From an uncultured Clostridia bacterium (GTDB lineage: Bacteria > Bacillota > Clostridia > Oscillospirales > Acutalibacteraceae): a stretch of 64,000 nt of DNA. The stretch spans positions 1 to 64,000 of the forward strand of contig CAMHMN010000004.1 of NCBI GenBank assembly GCA_946186245.1. The letters are read 5' to 3'. The translations under genes were made by a program, and so were the position numbers. Under the pieces are notes generated by a model that did not search any database, was not told the origin of the DNA, and was given only the letters and a program-made list of their open reading frames with translations. This document shows, piece by piece, positions 28,449-36,987 of the stretch (its first letter is position 1; every line of letters begins with the position of its first letter).

Positions 28449-29126
28449 ATGATTTTTGTTACGGGCGATACACACATTCCGACCGATATTTCCAAGCTGA
28501 ATACAAGGAGCTTTCCCAGGCAGAAGGAGCTTACCAAGAATGATTACGTGATCATCTGCGGCGACTTCGGCGGCGTCTGGTACGGAAACGACAAGGACAA
28601 TTACTGGCTCGACTGGCTGGAGCAGAAAAACTTCACCACTCTGTTTATCGACGGCAATCACGAAAACTTCCCCGCCCTTGCGGAATACGAGGAGTGCAGC
28701 TGGAACGGCGGAAAGGTGCGGTTCATCCGTCCTTCAGTCATTCATCTGATGAGGGGATATGTCTTTGACCTGGAGGGCATGAAGATTTTCGCGATGGGCG
28801 GCGCCCGTTCCTATGACAGAATGTTCCGCACCGAAGGCCATACATGGTGGCCGGAAGAAATGCCCAGTGAGGAGGAAATCCGGCGGGCGCGGCAGAATCT
28901 CGCGATCAACGACAATCAGGTGGACATCATGATCACGCACGACGCCCCGCAATCCATTGCGCGTATGATCGATTTTGCCAAATCGGAGGACGACGAACTG
29001 ATGCCCTTCTTTGACGAACTGCGCAACACGGTGGGCTATCGGCACTGGTACTTCGGCCACTTCCACGAGGACTGGAAAGTGGACGAGTGTCACACAGCCG
29101 TTTTCAATAAGATCATTCAGCTATGA
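28449..29126 (+). CDS. Metallophosphoesterase
   Basis: MIFVTGDTHIPTD...VIICGDFGGVW...FIDGNHENF...ITHDAP...YRHWYFGHFH. Confidence 0.92.
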   Translation: MIFVTGDTHIPTDISKLNTRSFPRQKELTKNDYVIICGDFGGVWYGNDKDNYWLDWLEQKNFTTLFIDGNHENFPALAEYEECSWNGGKVRFIRPSVIHLMRGYVFDLEGMKIFAMGGARSYDRMFRTEGHTWWPEEMPSEEEIRRARQNLAINDNQVDIMITHDAPQSIARMIDFAKSEDDELMPFFDELRNTVGYRHWYFGHFHEDWKVDECHTAVFNKIIQL

Positions 29127-29151
29127 AAGAAAACAGAAAGGAGGGATAACC

Positions 29152-29940
29152 ATGATCATTGATACGCATGTGCATATAGGCGTTTTCGGAAAGTACGACA
29201 TGAAGCCGGAATACGTTATTGATTCCATGGAGCGTTACGGCATAGACTATTCGCTGCTGTCTCCCATCACCGGTGTGGAATTCGGTCAGGATCACACGCC
29301 GCTGCCGGAAGACTGGGCATACGACCAGCAGTCCGCCAATCTCGAAGCGCTTGACTTCGCGAGGGAGCATGACGGAAAGATCGGCATTCTGCCCTGGTGC
29401 AGACCCAACGCGGAGGGCTTTACCGATGAATTTGCCCGGCTGATTGAGGAAGGCGGCAAGTATGTCAAGGGGCTGAAGTTTCACCCGTATCACTCCATGC
29501 TGCCCATCACCGCGCCGCAGGTAGAGCCGTATCTTGAATTTGCGGCGGAGAAGGGGCTTCCCGTGGAGGTACATTCCTCCAACGACGAGTTTTCGCAGCC
29601 AAGATTTGTCTATGAAGTGGCGAAATCGCATCCCGAAATCAATTTCATCATGGTGCATATGGGACTCATGACCGACAACAATGAGGCTATCGAGCTGATC
29701 GGCTCCCTGCCCAATCTCTACGGCGACACGACGTGGGTCAAGCCGGAATCGGGACTCAAATTGATGAAGAAGTACGGCGCGCACAAGCTGCTGTTCGGGA
29801 CAGACAATCCCATCGACGGCCCTGACACCTACGCCCATCCCTTCTACAAGGTCTATTTCAATGAGTTCAGGCAATGGGTCTCGCCCGACGACTACGAGCT
29901 TCTGATGCACGGCAACGCCGAGAGAATATTTGATATTTAG
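29152..29940 (+). CDS. Amidohydrolase / TIM-barrel metal-dependent hydrolase
   Basis: MIIDTHVHIGVFGKYDMKPEYVIDSME...GLKFHPYHSML...LLFGTDNPIDGPDTY. Confidence 0.85.
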   Translation: MIIDTHVHIGVFGKYDMKPEYVIDSMERYGIDYSLLSPITGVEFGQDHTPLPEDWAYDQQSANLEALDFAREHDGKIGILPWCRPNAEGFTDEFARLIEEGGKYVKGLKFHPYHSMLPITAPQVEPYLEFAAEKGLPVEVHSSNDEFSQPRFVYEVAKSHPEINFIMVHMGLMTDNNEAIELIGSLPNLYGDTTWVKPESGLKLMKKYGAHKLLFGTDNPIDGPDTYAHPFYKVYFNEFRQWVSPDDYELLMHGNAERIFDI

Positions 29941-29948
29941 AATAAAAT

Positions 29949-29980
29949 TATTTGACATGATTCGTCAAATATGGTATACT
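29949..29980 (+). promoter_or_regulatory. Sigma-A promoter (TTGACA-N17-TATACT) overlapped by palindrome TATTTGAC-N7-GTCAAATA
   Basis: Direct reading; -35 at 29952, -10 at 29975. Confidence 0.8.
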
Positions 29981-30031
29981 TGATATTGATTTATTGCAGT
30001 GCAACGCACTGTGAAGGAAGGTATATGACAA

Positions 30032-31429
30032 ATGAAGGTTAAGCTCAATTACAGGCGAACAATTTTTGCAGGTTTGGCGTTTTTCCTCATCTGCATGTTC
30101 TGGCAGGCGTACGACACCATTATTCCGCTGGTGCTGACGTACAAGTTCCACATGACCCAGACTCTCTCCGGCAGTATCATGGCGATCGACAATATTCTTG
30201 CCCTCTTTATGCTGCCACTGTTCGGAAAGCTGTCAGACAAATGCAATACCAGGCTTGGACGGCGCACGCCCTTCATACTGGTCGGCACGATCATTGCCGT
30301 CGCACTGTTCGCGCTGCTGCCGTTCATTGATTCCTTGATGTACTTTGTGATCACGCTGGTGGCGATGCTGATTGCGATGGCGGTTTTCCGCTCGCCTGCC
30401 GTAGCCCTTATGCCCGATATCACGGTGAAGCCGCTTCGCTCCAAGGCGAACGCCGTCATCAACCTGATGGGAACCATAGGCGGCATCATCGCCCTGCTGT
30501 TCGGCATCGTCTTTGCCACCAAGGAAATCAAGAACATGGATGACGCCTACATGCATTCCAACTACTACTATTATTTCCTTTCGGTAGCGTCGGCCATGCT
30601 GATTTCGCTTGTCATCTATATGCTCTTTGTCCGCGAGAATCGCTTTGCCCGCGATATGCAGGAGCAGAGCAGGGCGCTGGGTCTGGACGAGGAAATCACG
30701 ACCTACGAGTCGGGCGACGAGGAAGCCGAAGCCGCGGCGCAGGCTGCCGGCGACCGAAAACTGACAAAGGGAGAGCTTTGTTCGCTGATCTTCCTGCTGG
30801 CGTCCATCTTTATGTGGTACATGGGTTATAACGCGGTTACATCGAAGTATTCTGTCTACGCCGCTCATATCCTTCACAAGGATTACGCGCTTACTCTGAT
30901 GATCGCAAATGCGGCGGGATTGGTTTCCTTCCTGCCGGTGGGTATCATCGCCTCCAAGAGAGGAAGAAAAAAGACCATTCTGGCGGGCGTCATCATGATG
31001 GTGGTTGCCTTCGGAAGCATGACCTTTGTAACGGCTGACACGCCCATTGCGGTGATGTATGTGCTCTTTGCGGTCGCAGGAATCGGATGGGCTTCCATCA
31101 ACGTCAACTCCTTCCCGATGGTGGTTGAGCTTTGCACTGGCTCCAATACCGGCCTCTACACGGGCTATTATTACACCGCATCCATGGCGGCGCAGGTCAT
31201 CACCCCGATCTTTTCGGGCTGGCTGATGGATATGCTGGGACTGAAAGTGCTCTGTCCCTATGCGGCTTTGTTCAGCGCGATTGCCTTCTTTACCATGCTG
31301 CCCGTGCGTCACGGCGATGTCCTGGAATCCCGTCTGGAGCAGGTGCCGACTGAAGTTCAGGCGCCGGAGACAGTGGAAACTTCTGGGGAAGCAATTGCCC
31401 CTGATCCGTCTGAAGCGTCTGAAATCTAG
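30032..31429 (+). CDS. MFS transporter (sugar:cation/SLC45-like)
   Basis: 465 aa, 12 TM-like; FWQAYDTIIPLVLTYKF; GKLSDKCNTRLGRRTPFILVG. Confidence 0.88.
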   Translation: MKVKLNYRRTIFAGLAFFLICMFWQAYDTIIPLVLTYKFHMTQTLSGSIMAIDNILALFMLPLFGKLSDKCNTRLGRRTPFILVGTIIAVALFALLPFIDSLMYFVITLVAMLIAMAVFRSPAVALMPDITVKPLRSKANAVINLMGTIGGIIALLFGIVFATKEIKNMDDAYMHSNYYYYFLSVASAMLISLVIYMLFVRENRFARDMQEQSRALGLDEEITTYESGDEEAEAAAQAAGDRKLTKGELCSLIFLLASIFMWYMGYNAVTSKYSVYAAHILHKDYALTLMIANAAGLVSFLPVGIIASKRGRKKTILAGVIMMVVAFGSMTFVTADTPIAVMYVLFAVAGIGWASINVNSFPMVVELCTGSNTGLYTGYYYTASMAAQVITPIFSGWLMDMLGLKVLCPYAALFSAIAFFTMLPVRHGDVLESRLEQVPTEVQAPETVETSGEAIAPDPSEASEI

Positions 31430-31456
31430 CAGGCACGCTCATACATAACATACAGA

Positions 31457-31506
31457 AGTCGGCATATGTGCGGTTGTTTTTTCTGAAAAAACCGACCGCA
31501 CATATT
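31457..31506 (+). terminator. Intrinsic terminator after MFS gene
   Basis: catatgtgcggttgttttttctgaaaaaaccgaccgcacatat. Confidence 0.75.
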
Positions 31507-31596
31507 GTTCATTTCCCGAATTATTCTGAAAAAGAATCAATAGGTGCAGACTGTTACTGGATGGAAAAACTAAGAGTAAAGGTGAGAAACTCATTC

Positions 31597-32835
31597 ATGT
31601 TAAGCAAAATCGAAAATTTTTTGGAAAAATATAAAGATAAAATATTCTGGACGCTTTTGGTCTGCGCCTATGTTTTGGCGGCGATTCTGTTCTGTGCGCA
31701 ATCCTTTCGCTTCAAGGGGCTGTATCTGTCAGATCTCGATTTGCACATCAACAGCGCATTAAGAAACGGAGGCTCAGGCTATTCGATGGAAAGCACGCTG
31801 GTGGCGCTGATCTACTGGCTGACCGGAAAAAATGCCGTCGCCTGCAAGATCATTTTCCCGTTTGTTCTGGCGTTTGTCATTTTGATGACGCCCCTGGCGG
31901 TCGCTTCGCTGCATTCTTTTCTCGACCGGACGGAAGAAGGAACCTCGCTGGGCGTTTCCCGCAACAGATATGTGGGGCTCTTCTCGATCTATATCGGCCC
32001 ATTGGTGCTTCCCTTTATCTGGTTTTGGTTCAATACCAACAATTACAATATCAACGCGTGGCATAACTCCACCTTTCTGGAAATGAGATTATTCTCCGTA
32101 ATATCGCTTTGCCTGTATTTTGTCATACAGGCAGACCTGAGAAAAGGAAAACGCATCCGTCCTTCATTCTGGCTGATGTTTACGGCTTGTATGTTTGTGT
32201 CCACATGGTTCAAGCCTTCCTTTTTTGTAGGCTTTGCTCCTGTAATCGCGATATGGATTCTGATTGACATGCTGCAATCTCACGGAAAACTGGATAAGAT
32301 CAAAGATCAGTTCCTGCTCGGCTGCACCTGTATTCCTTCCGGACTGATGGTCATCATGCAATATTGGAAGCTGTACGGATCAAGGGAAAACATCAGTGTA
32401 GTGATCAGCAGTGAGATGGACGACGTAAATGACAATATCCGCATCCTGCTGTTTCTTATTTTACCCGTGATCATCTTTCTTTTCAATCGAAAAAAAGTGA
32501 TAAGCGAGTACAAAAACGGCAACAGAGCGTATGTGCAGATTATTGCGATGTGGCTGTTCAATCTGCTGTATACCAAGATGTTCGTGGAAATTGGCAGACC
32601 CGGAAAAAATATCGGCTGGGGAGTCAGATTGGCCAATTATATTGTGGTCATCATTTATTTAAGGCTGTTCTGGATCAATCTGCTGGATTTGAGAAAGAAA
32701 ATCAAAGAAGGGCAGACCGTCACAACCGCCGAGCGTGTGTATGCCATTGGCGTCGGAGCTGTTCTGGCGTGGGAAATGATCTGCGGATTGTTTTATTTCT
32801 TCTGGGTTTTGATCGGACAAGGATATATGATATGA
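31597..32835 (+). CDS. Polytopic membrane protein, paralog 1 (GT-C-like architecture, function unknown)
   Basis: ORF 31468-32835; MLSKIENFLEKYKDKIFWTLLV...LYLSDLDLHINSALRNGGSGYSMESTL...NINAWHNSTFLEMRLFSV. Confidence 0.8.
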   Translation: MLSKIENFLEKYKDKIFWTLLVCAYVLAAILFCAQSFRFKGLYLSDLDLHINSALRNGGSGYSMESTLVALIYWLTGKNAVACKIIFPFVLAFVILMTPLAVASLHSFLDRTEEGTSLGVSRNRYVGLFSIYIGPLVLPFIWFWFNTNNYNINAWHNSTFLEMRLFSVISLCLYFVIQADLRKGKRIRPSFWLMFTACMFVSTWFKPSFFVGFAPVIAIWILIDMLQSHGKLDKIKDQFLLGCTCIPSGLMVIMQYWKLYGSRENISVVISSEMDDVNDNIRILLFLILPVIIFLFNRKKVISEYKNGNRAYVQIIAMWLFNLLYTKMFVEIGRPGKNIGWGVRLANYIVVIIYLRLFWINLLDLRKKIKEGQTVTTAERVYAIGVGAVLAWEMICGLFYFFWVLIGQGYMI

Positions 32836-32865
32836 TCGGTCATATCGATTTTGAATAAATGATTC

Positions 32866-33063
32866 AGACGATTGTAAAAGAAACAAAAGGAAAAAGCCAG
32901 GGGCAGAGTCCCTGGCTGCAACGCACTGCGAAATAAAACAGGGTTGGGCATAACAGAGACGGTGTTAATCACAGATTTGGTTTACCCCGAGTGGAGAAAA
33001 CTCTCCCTCTTTATGCCTTCAAAATCCTGTGTTTTCGATGTTTATCGAGTTTTGCAATCGGCT
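32866..33063 (+). repeat. MITE-like dispersed element, copy B (198 bp, one hairpin)
   Basis: TIRs AGACGATTGTAAAAGA / AGTTTTGCAATCGGCT; GCCAGGGgcagagtCCCTGGC; near-identical 3' 44 bp to copy A. Confidence 0.7.
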
Positions 33064-33096
33064 AAATATTTGATTGATAAGGAGAAAGGTTCCATA

Positions 33097-34335
33097 ATGT
33101 TGAGTAAAATCGAGATGTATATCGAGAAGTATAAAGATCACCTGTTTTGGACGTTTATGGCCGGATCGTATGGTTGTATGGCGTTTTTGTTCAGTGCGCA
33201 GGCGCTGCGAATCAAGGGAAAGTATTTGTCAGATCTCGATGTTCATTTATCACACGCCATAGAAAGCAGCGGCTCCGGTTATTCCCTGGAAAGTACGTTG
33301 ACGGTCCTGATATATCGGATTTTCGGGAAAAACGCAACCGCCTGCATGATTGGGTTTTCTTTGTTACTTGCGCTCATGGTGGTATTGACGCCTCTTGCGG
33401 TCGCTTCCCTGCTTTCTTTTCTCGATCGCACAGAAAAGGGAACTCCGCTCGGCGTAACACGGAACAGGTTTATCGGACTTTTTTCCATTTATATCGCGCC
33501 TTTGATGATACCGGTTGTCTGGTTCTGGTTCTATAATAACAATTGCAATATCAATGCGTGGCATAATTCCACCTATATGGAAATGAGATTGTTTTCCGTT
33601 ATGGCGCTGTGCTTGTATTTCGTAATTCAGGAAGGGCTGCTGAACGGAAAGAACATCCGTCTTACCTACTGGTCAGCCTTTGCCGCCTGTTTATTTGCGG
33701 CTACATGGTTTAAGCCTTCCTATTTTGTCGGATTTGCGCCTGTGATGGTGATATGGCTTTTGATTGACCTTGTGAAGTCCCGCGGAGATCTGACAAAGAT
33801 CAGAAATCTGTTTTTCTTCGGATGTGCCTGTATTCCGGCGGGATTGATGGTGATATTGCAATACTGGAAACTGTACGGTTCAAGAGAAGATGTGAGTGTG
33901 GTCTTGAATACGGCACAAGACAGTCTGAGAAACAATATCCGGACGGGTCTGTTCCTGATATTGCCTGTGATCATATTTCTTTACAACCGGAAAAAAGTGG
34001 TAAGCGAGTATAAGAAGGGCAACAGGGCATATGTGCAGATCATGGTGCTTTGGGTGATTGAATGGCTTTACGGCAGAATATTCACCGAAGAAGGGAGAAC
34101 CGGAGGGAATTTCGGCTGGGGTGTCAGAATGGCAAATTATCTTGTGGTGGCAGTTTGTGTCAGGCTGTTTTGGATCAACCTGCTCGATGTACTGCAAAAG
34201 AGGAAAGACGGGCAGGCCTTGACAAAAGCGGAGTGCATTTATGTCATCGGAATCGGCGCGGTGCTGCTATGGGAAATGGTCTGCGGATCGTTTTATTTCT
34301 TGTGGCTTCTGACAGGTCGTTCGTATTGGATATGA
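33097..34335 (+). CDS. Polytopic membrane protein, paralog 2 (GT-C-like architecture, function unknown)
   Basis: ORF 32944-34335; MLSKIEMYIEKYKDHLFWTFMA...KYLSDLDVHLSHAIESSGSGYSLESTLTVLIY...NINAWHNSTYMEMRLFSV. Confidence 0.8.
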   Translation: MLSKIEMYIEKYKDHLFWTFMAGSYGCMAFLFSAQALRIKGKYLSDLDVHLSHAIESSGSGYSLESTLTVLIYRIFGKNATACMIGFSLLLALMVVLTPLAVASLLSFLDRTEKGTPLGVTRNRFIGLFSIYIAPLMIPVVWFWFYNNNCNINAWHNSTYMEMRLFSVMALCLYFVIQEGLLNGKNIRLTYWSAFAACLFAATWFKPSYFVGFAPVMVIWLLIDLVKSRGDLTKIRNLFFFGCACIPAGLMVILQYWKLYGSREDVSVVLNTAQDSLRNNIRTGLFLILPVIIFLYNRKKVVSEYKKGNRAYVQIMVLWVIEWLYGRIFTEEGRTGGNFGWGVRMANYLVVAVCVRLFWINLLDVLQKRKDGQALTKAECIYVIGIGAVLLWEMVCGSFYFLWLLTGRSYWI

Positions 34336-34541
34336 TTTATGATGGATAACTGATTTAAGAGCATTTGCTTTCCGCAGACGCTGCAAAAGAAAAAACGCGG
34401 ATACGCGTCGGAATCTGCATGCGAGATTCCCGGGAAGGTCGCGTTCCAGGATATAACCGACAGATTCCGGCCGTATCCCGTTTATCGTGGCTTTACCGCT
34501 AAACAGGCGGGACGCGTTGATCTGTCAGATGAAGTGAATAG

Positions 34542-34596
34542 AAACACCGCAGCGCGGCGGAATTCCTGCAGAGAATCCGACCGCGCTGCGGTGTTT
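34542..34596. terminator. Large bidirectional terminator
   Basis: AAACACCGCAGCGCGG...CCGCGCTGCGGTGTTTT between convergent genes. Confidence 0.85.
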
Positions 34597-34613
34597 TGTT
34601 TGAGCCATCACAA

Positions 34614-36383
34614 TCAATTGTGTCTGAACTGCAATTCATACAGCTCTTTGTAGGTTCCGCTCTGCCGCATCAGCTCGTCATGAGTGCCGTATTCGGTAAT
34701 TCTGCCGCCGGTTACGACGGCAATATGATCGGCATTGCGTATGGTGGAAAGCCTGTGGGCTACAACCAATGTCGTGCGTCCTTTGCAGAGTTCGTCCAGT
34801 GCCTGCTGAATGAGCACTTCTGTGGTGTTGTCAAGCGCGCTGGTCGCTTCGTCCAGAATAAGTATCGAAGGATTCTTTAAAAACACGCGGGCAATGGAAA
34901 CGCGCTGCTTCTGACCGCCCGAGAGCTTGATGCCCCGTTCGCCTATCTCGGTTTCGTAGCCGTTGGGAAGCCCTGACACGAATTCGTGGAGATTGGCCTT
35001 CTTGGCGGCTTCGATGATCTGATCGTCGGTCGCGTCAAGACAGCCGTAGGCGATGTTTTCCCTGATCGTCCCTGCAAAGAGGAAGACGTCCTGCTGGACG
35101 ATGCCGATGTTGCGGCGGAGCGATTCCATCGTGATGTGCCTTATGTCCCTGCCGTCAATCAGAATGCTGCCGCAGTTATCTTCCACCCTGTAGAAATGGG
35201 GGATAAGGTGGCAGATGGTCGTTTTGCCGCCTCCGGAAGGCCCGACCAGGGCAACCTTGCCGCCCTTGTTGATTTTAAGCGAAACGTGGTCGAGAATGTC
35301 GCGTTCTCCTTCCTTCTCATAGGAAAAGCTCACGTCGCGCAGCTCCACATCTCCCTGCACCTCGCCGATGTCCTCGGCGTCAGGCGCATCCTGCTCCTCG
35401 GGAATGTCCATGATCTCAATGAACCGGCGGAAGCCTGTCGCGCCGTTCTGCCACTGTTCCATGAACTGAATGAGCGTCTGCACCGGAGCGATAAACAAAT
35501 TGACCGACACGATAAAGGTGGAATATTCCCCGAAGTTGATGCGTCCTTTGTAGAGGAAAAGGCCTCCCGCGATCAGGATGATCACGTTGAATACGTCGGT
35601 GATGAAGGAGGTGGAGGAATGGAATTTCCCCATCGCGCTGTAGGATTTGGCACATGCGTCGATGTACATCTGATTGCCGACCTCGAATTTTTCCTGTTCG
35701 CGGGCGGCGTTGGTGTACGCCTTGGTGACCCGCACGCCGGTGATGGAGCTTTCCAGCGCTGCGTTGATGACCGCGTTGCTCTTGCGGCGTTCCTTGAAGG
35801 CGTCACGCATTTTCTTCCTGAGATAGACCGACACCGCAGCCAGCAGCGGTACGCAGGCGAATATGATGAGCGTGAGCCACACATTGATGGTGCAGAGATA
35901 GCCGAAGCTCAGCCCGATCATGACCGTACAGGTCAGCAGATTTTCCGGGCCGTGGTGGGCAAGCTCACTCACTTCAAAGAGGTCGTTTGTCATGCGGGTC
36001 ATAATGGCGCCGGTTTCGTGGTCGTCAAAGAAGGAAAAGGGCAGCCTTTCCAGATGTGCGAAAAGCTCCCTCCTCATTTGCGCCTGCATGTAGGTTCCCA
36101 CCATATGCCCCTGATACTGCACGAAGTAGCGCAGCAGCATCCGAACGAAATAAAGCGCCAGCACGCAGCTTCCCGCAATGATAATCGAGCGGTAGGCGCG
36201 GTTGGGAATGAAATCGTTGAGCAGCCGGTTGGTCATGACGGGATAGACCATTCCCAGCAGCGAGATCAGCAGCGACGCAGCCATATCCGCTCCGAAAAGC
36301 AGCTTGTGCGGGCGGTAGTAGGCGATGAATCGTTTTACCATTTCATCAGCTCCTGCATTCATGAGATTAAACGAATCAAACAC
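34614..36383 (-). CDS. ABC transporter, fused permease/ATP-binding (MsbA/LmrA-type)
   Basis: KVALVGPSGGGKTTICHLIPHFY; IKLSGGQKQRVSIARVFLKNPSILILDEATSALD; likely true start MVKRF at 36341. Confidence 0.95.
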   Translation of the reverse strand: MFDSFNLMNAGADEMVKRFIAYYRPHKLLFGADMAASLLISLLGMVYPVMTNRLLNDFIPNRAYRSIIIAGSCVLALYFVRMLLRYFVQYQGHMVGTYMQAQMRRELFAHLERLPFSFFDDHETGAIMTRMTNDLFEVSELAHHGPENLLTCTVMIGLSFGYLCTINVWLTLIIFACVPLLAAVSVYLRKKMRDAFKERRKSNAVINAALESSITGVRVTKAYTNAAREQEKFEVGNQMYIDACAKSYSAMGKFHSSTSFITDVFNVIILIAGGLFLYKGRINFGEYSTFIVSVNLFIAPVQTLIQFMEQWQNGATGFRRFIEIMDIPEEQDAPDAEDIGEVQGDVELRDVSFSYEKEGERDILDHVSLKINKGGKVALVGPSGGGKTTICHLIPHFYRVEDNCGSILIDGRDIRHITMESLRRNIGIVQQDVFLFAGTIRENIAYGCLDATDDQIIEAAKKANLHEFVSGLPNGYETEIGERGIKLSGGQKQRVSIARVFLKNPSILILDEATSALDNTTEVLIQQALDELCKGRTTLVVAHRLSTIRNADHIAVVTGGRITEYGTHDELMRQSGTYKELYELQFRHN

Positions 36384-36552
36384 AGCCCTGTCCGTTCAAT
36401 TTGGATAGGGCTGTGTTTTCGTTTCGGTTTGCATATTTTACGAATAAAGAATAATACGCCGGAAACACCCCGCGTAAATCTCGACTCTATTGTTATATGC
36501 TTCATTATTAAATATTTGAGCCCCTTTGCGTGTTATCGCAAAGGGGCGTTTC

Positions 36553-36644
36553 TGGCGGAGAAGGAGGGATTCGAACCCTCGAACCGCTTTTAACGATTAC
36601 ACGATTTCCAATCGTGCGCGCTCGACCAGCTACGCGACTTCTCC
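36553..36644 (-). tRNA. tRNA-Ser (anticodon GGA), CCA encoded
   Basis: Reverse complement GGAGAAGTCGCGTAGCTGGTCGAGCGCGCACGATTGGAAATCGTGTAATCGTTAAAAGCGGTTCGAGGGTTCGAATCCCTCCTTCTCCGCCA, long variable arm. Confidence 0.95.
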
Positions 36645-36910
36645 GTATAACATATTCATGATACGGTGCATCCAACGCACCGCGCTTGACATCTTTACAA
36701 GCGCTTAATTACTATACAACAAATAATTGCAAAAGTCAAGTCTTTTTTTTAAAATGTGAGTAATTTTTTGCAGTCCATCTGATGAACGCCGCATCAACGC
36801 GGAAAAGGATTTTTCTAGGGATGAATGTCAATGCAAGAATTCAGGTAAATCCCCGACGCAAATTATAAAAAAATTGTAAAAAAAATATAGACAATCTTCA
36901 AAGAAGACCT

Positions 36911-36939
36911 TGAAAAAAGACGCGTAATATGGTATCATA
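36911..36939 (+). promoter_or_regulatory. recJ promoter (TTGAAA-N17-TATCAT)
   Basis: ttgaaa aaagacgcgtaatatgg tatcat. Confidence 0.65.
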
Positions 36940-36987
36940 CTTATTATCCTATCTTTTCTTTTGAACTTACTGAAGGAGGTGAGTCCG

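Noticed and set aside
29997-30014. TGCAACGCACT upstream of the MFS gene, shared with the MITE-like repeat
   Set aside because: The 11-mer is part of a self-contained palindrome CAGTGC-aac-GCACTG and no flanking repeat blocks are present; could be a remnant but is not supportable.
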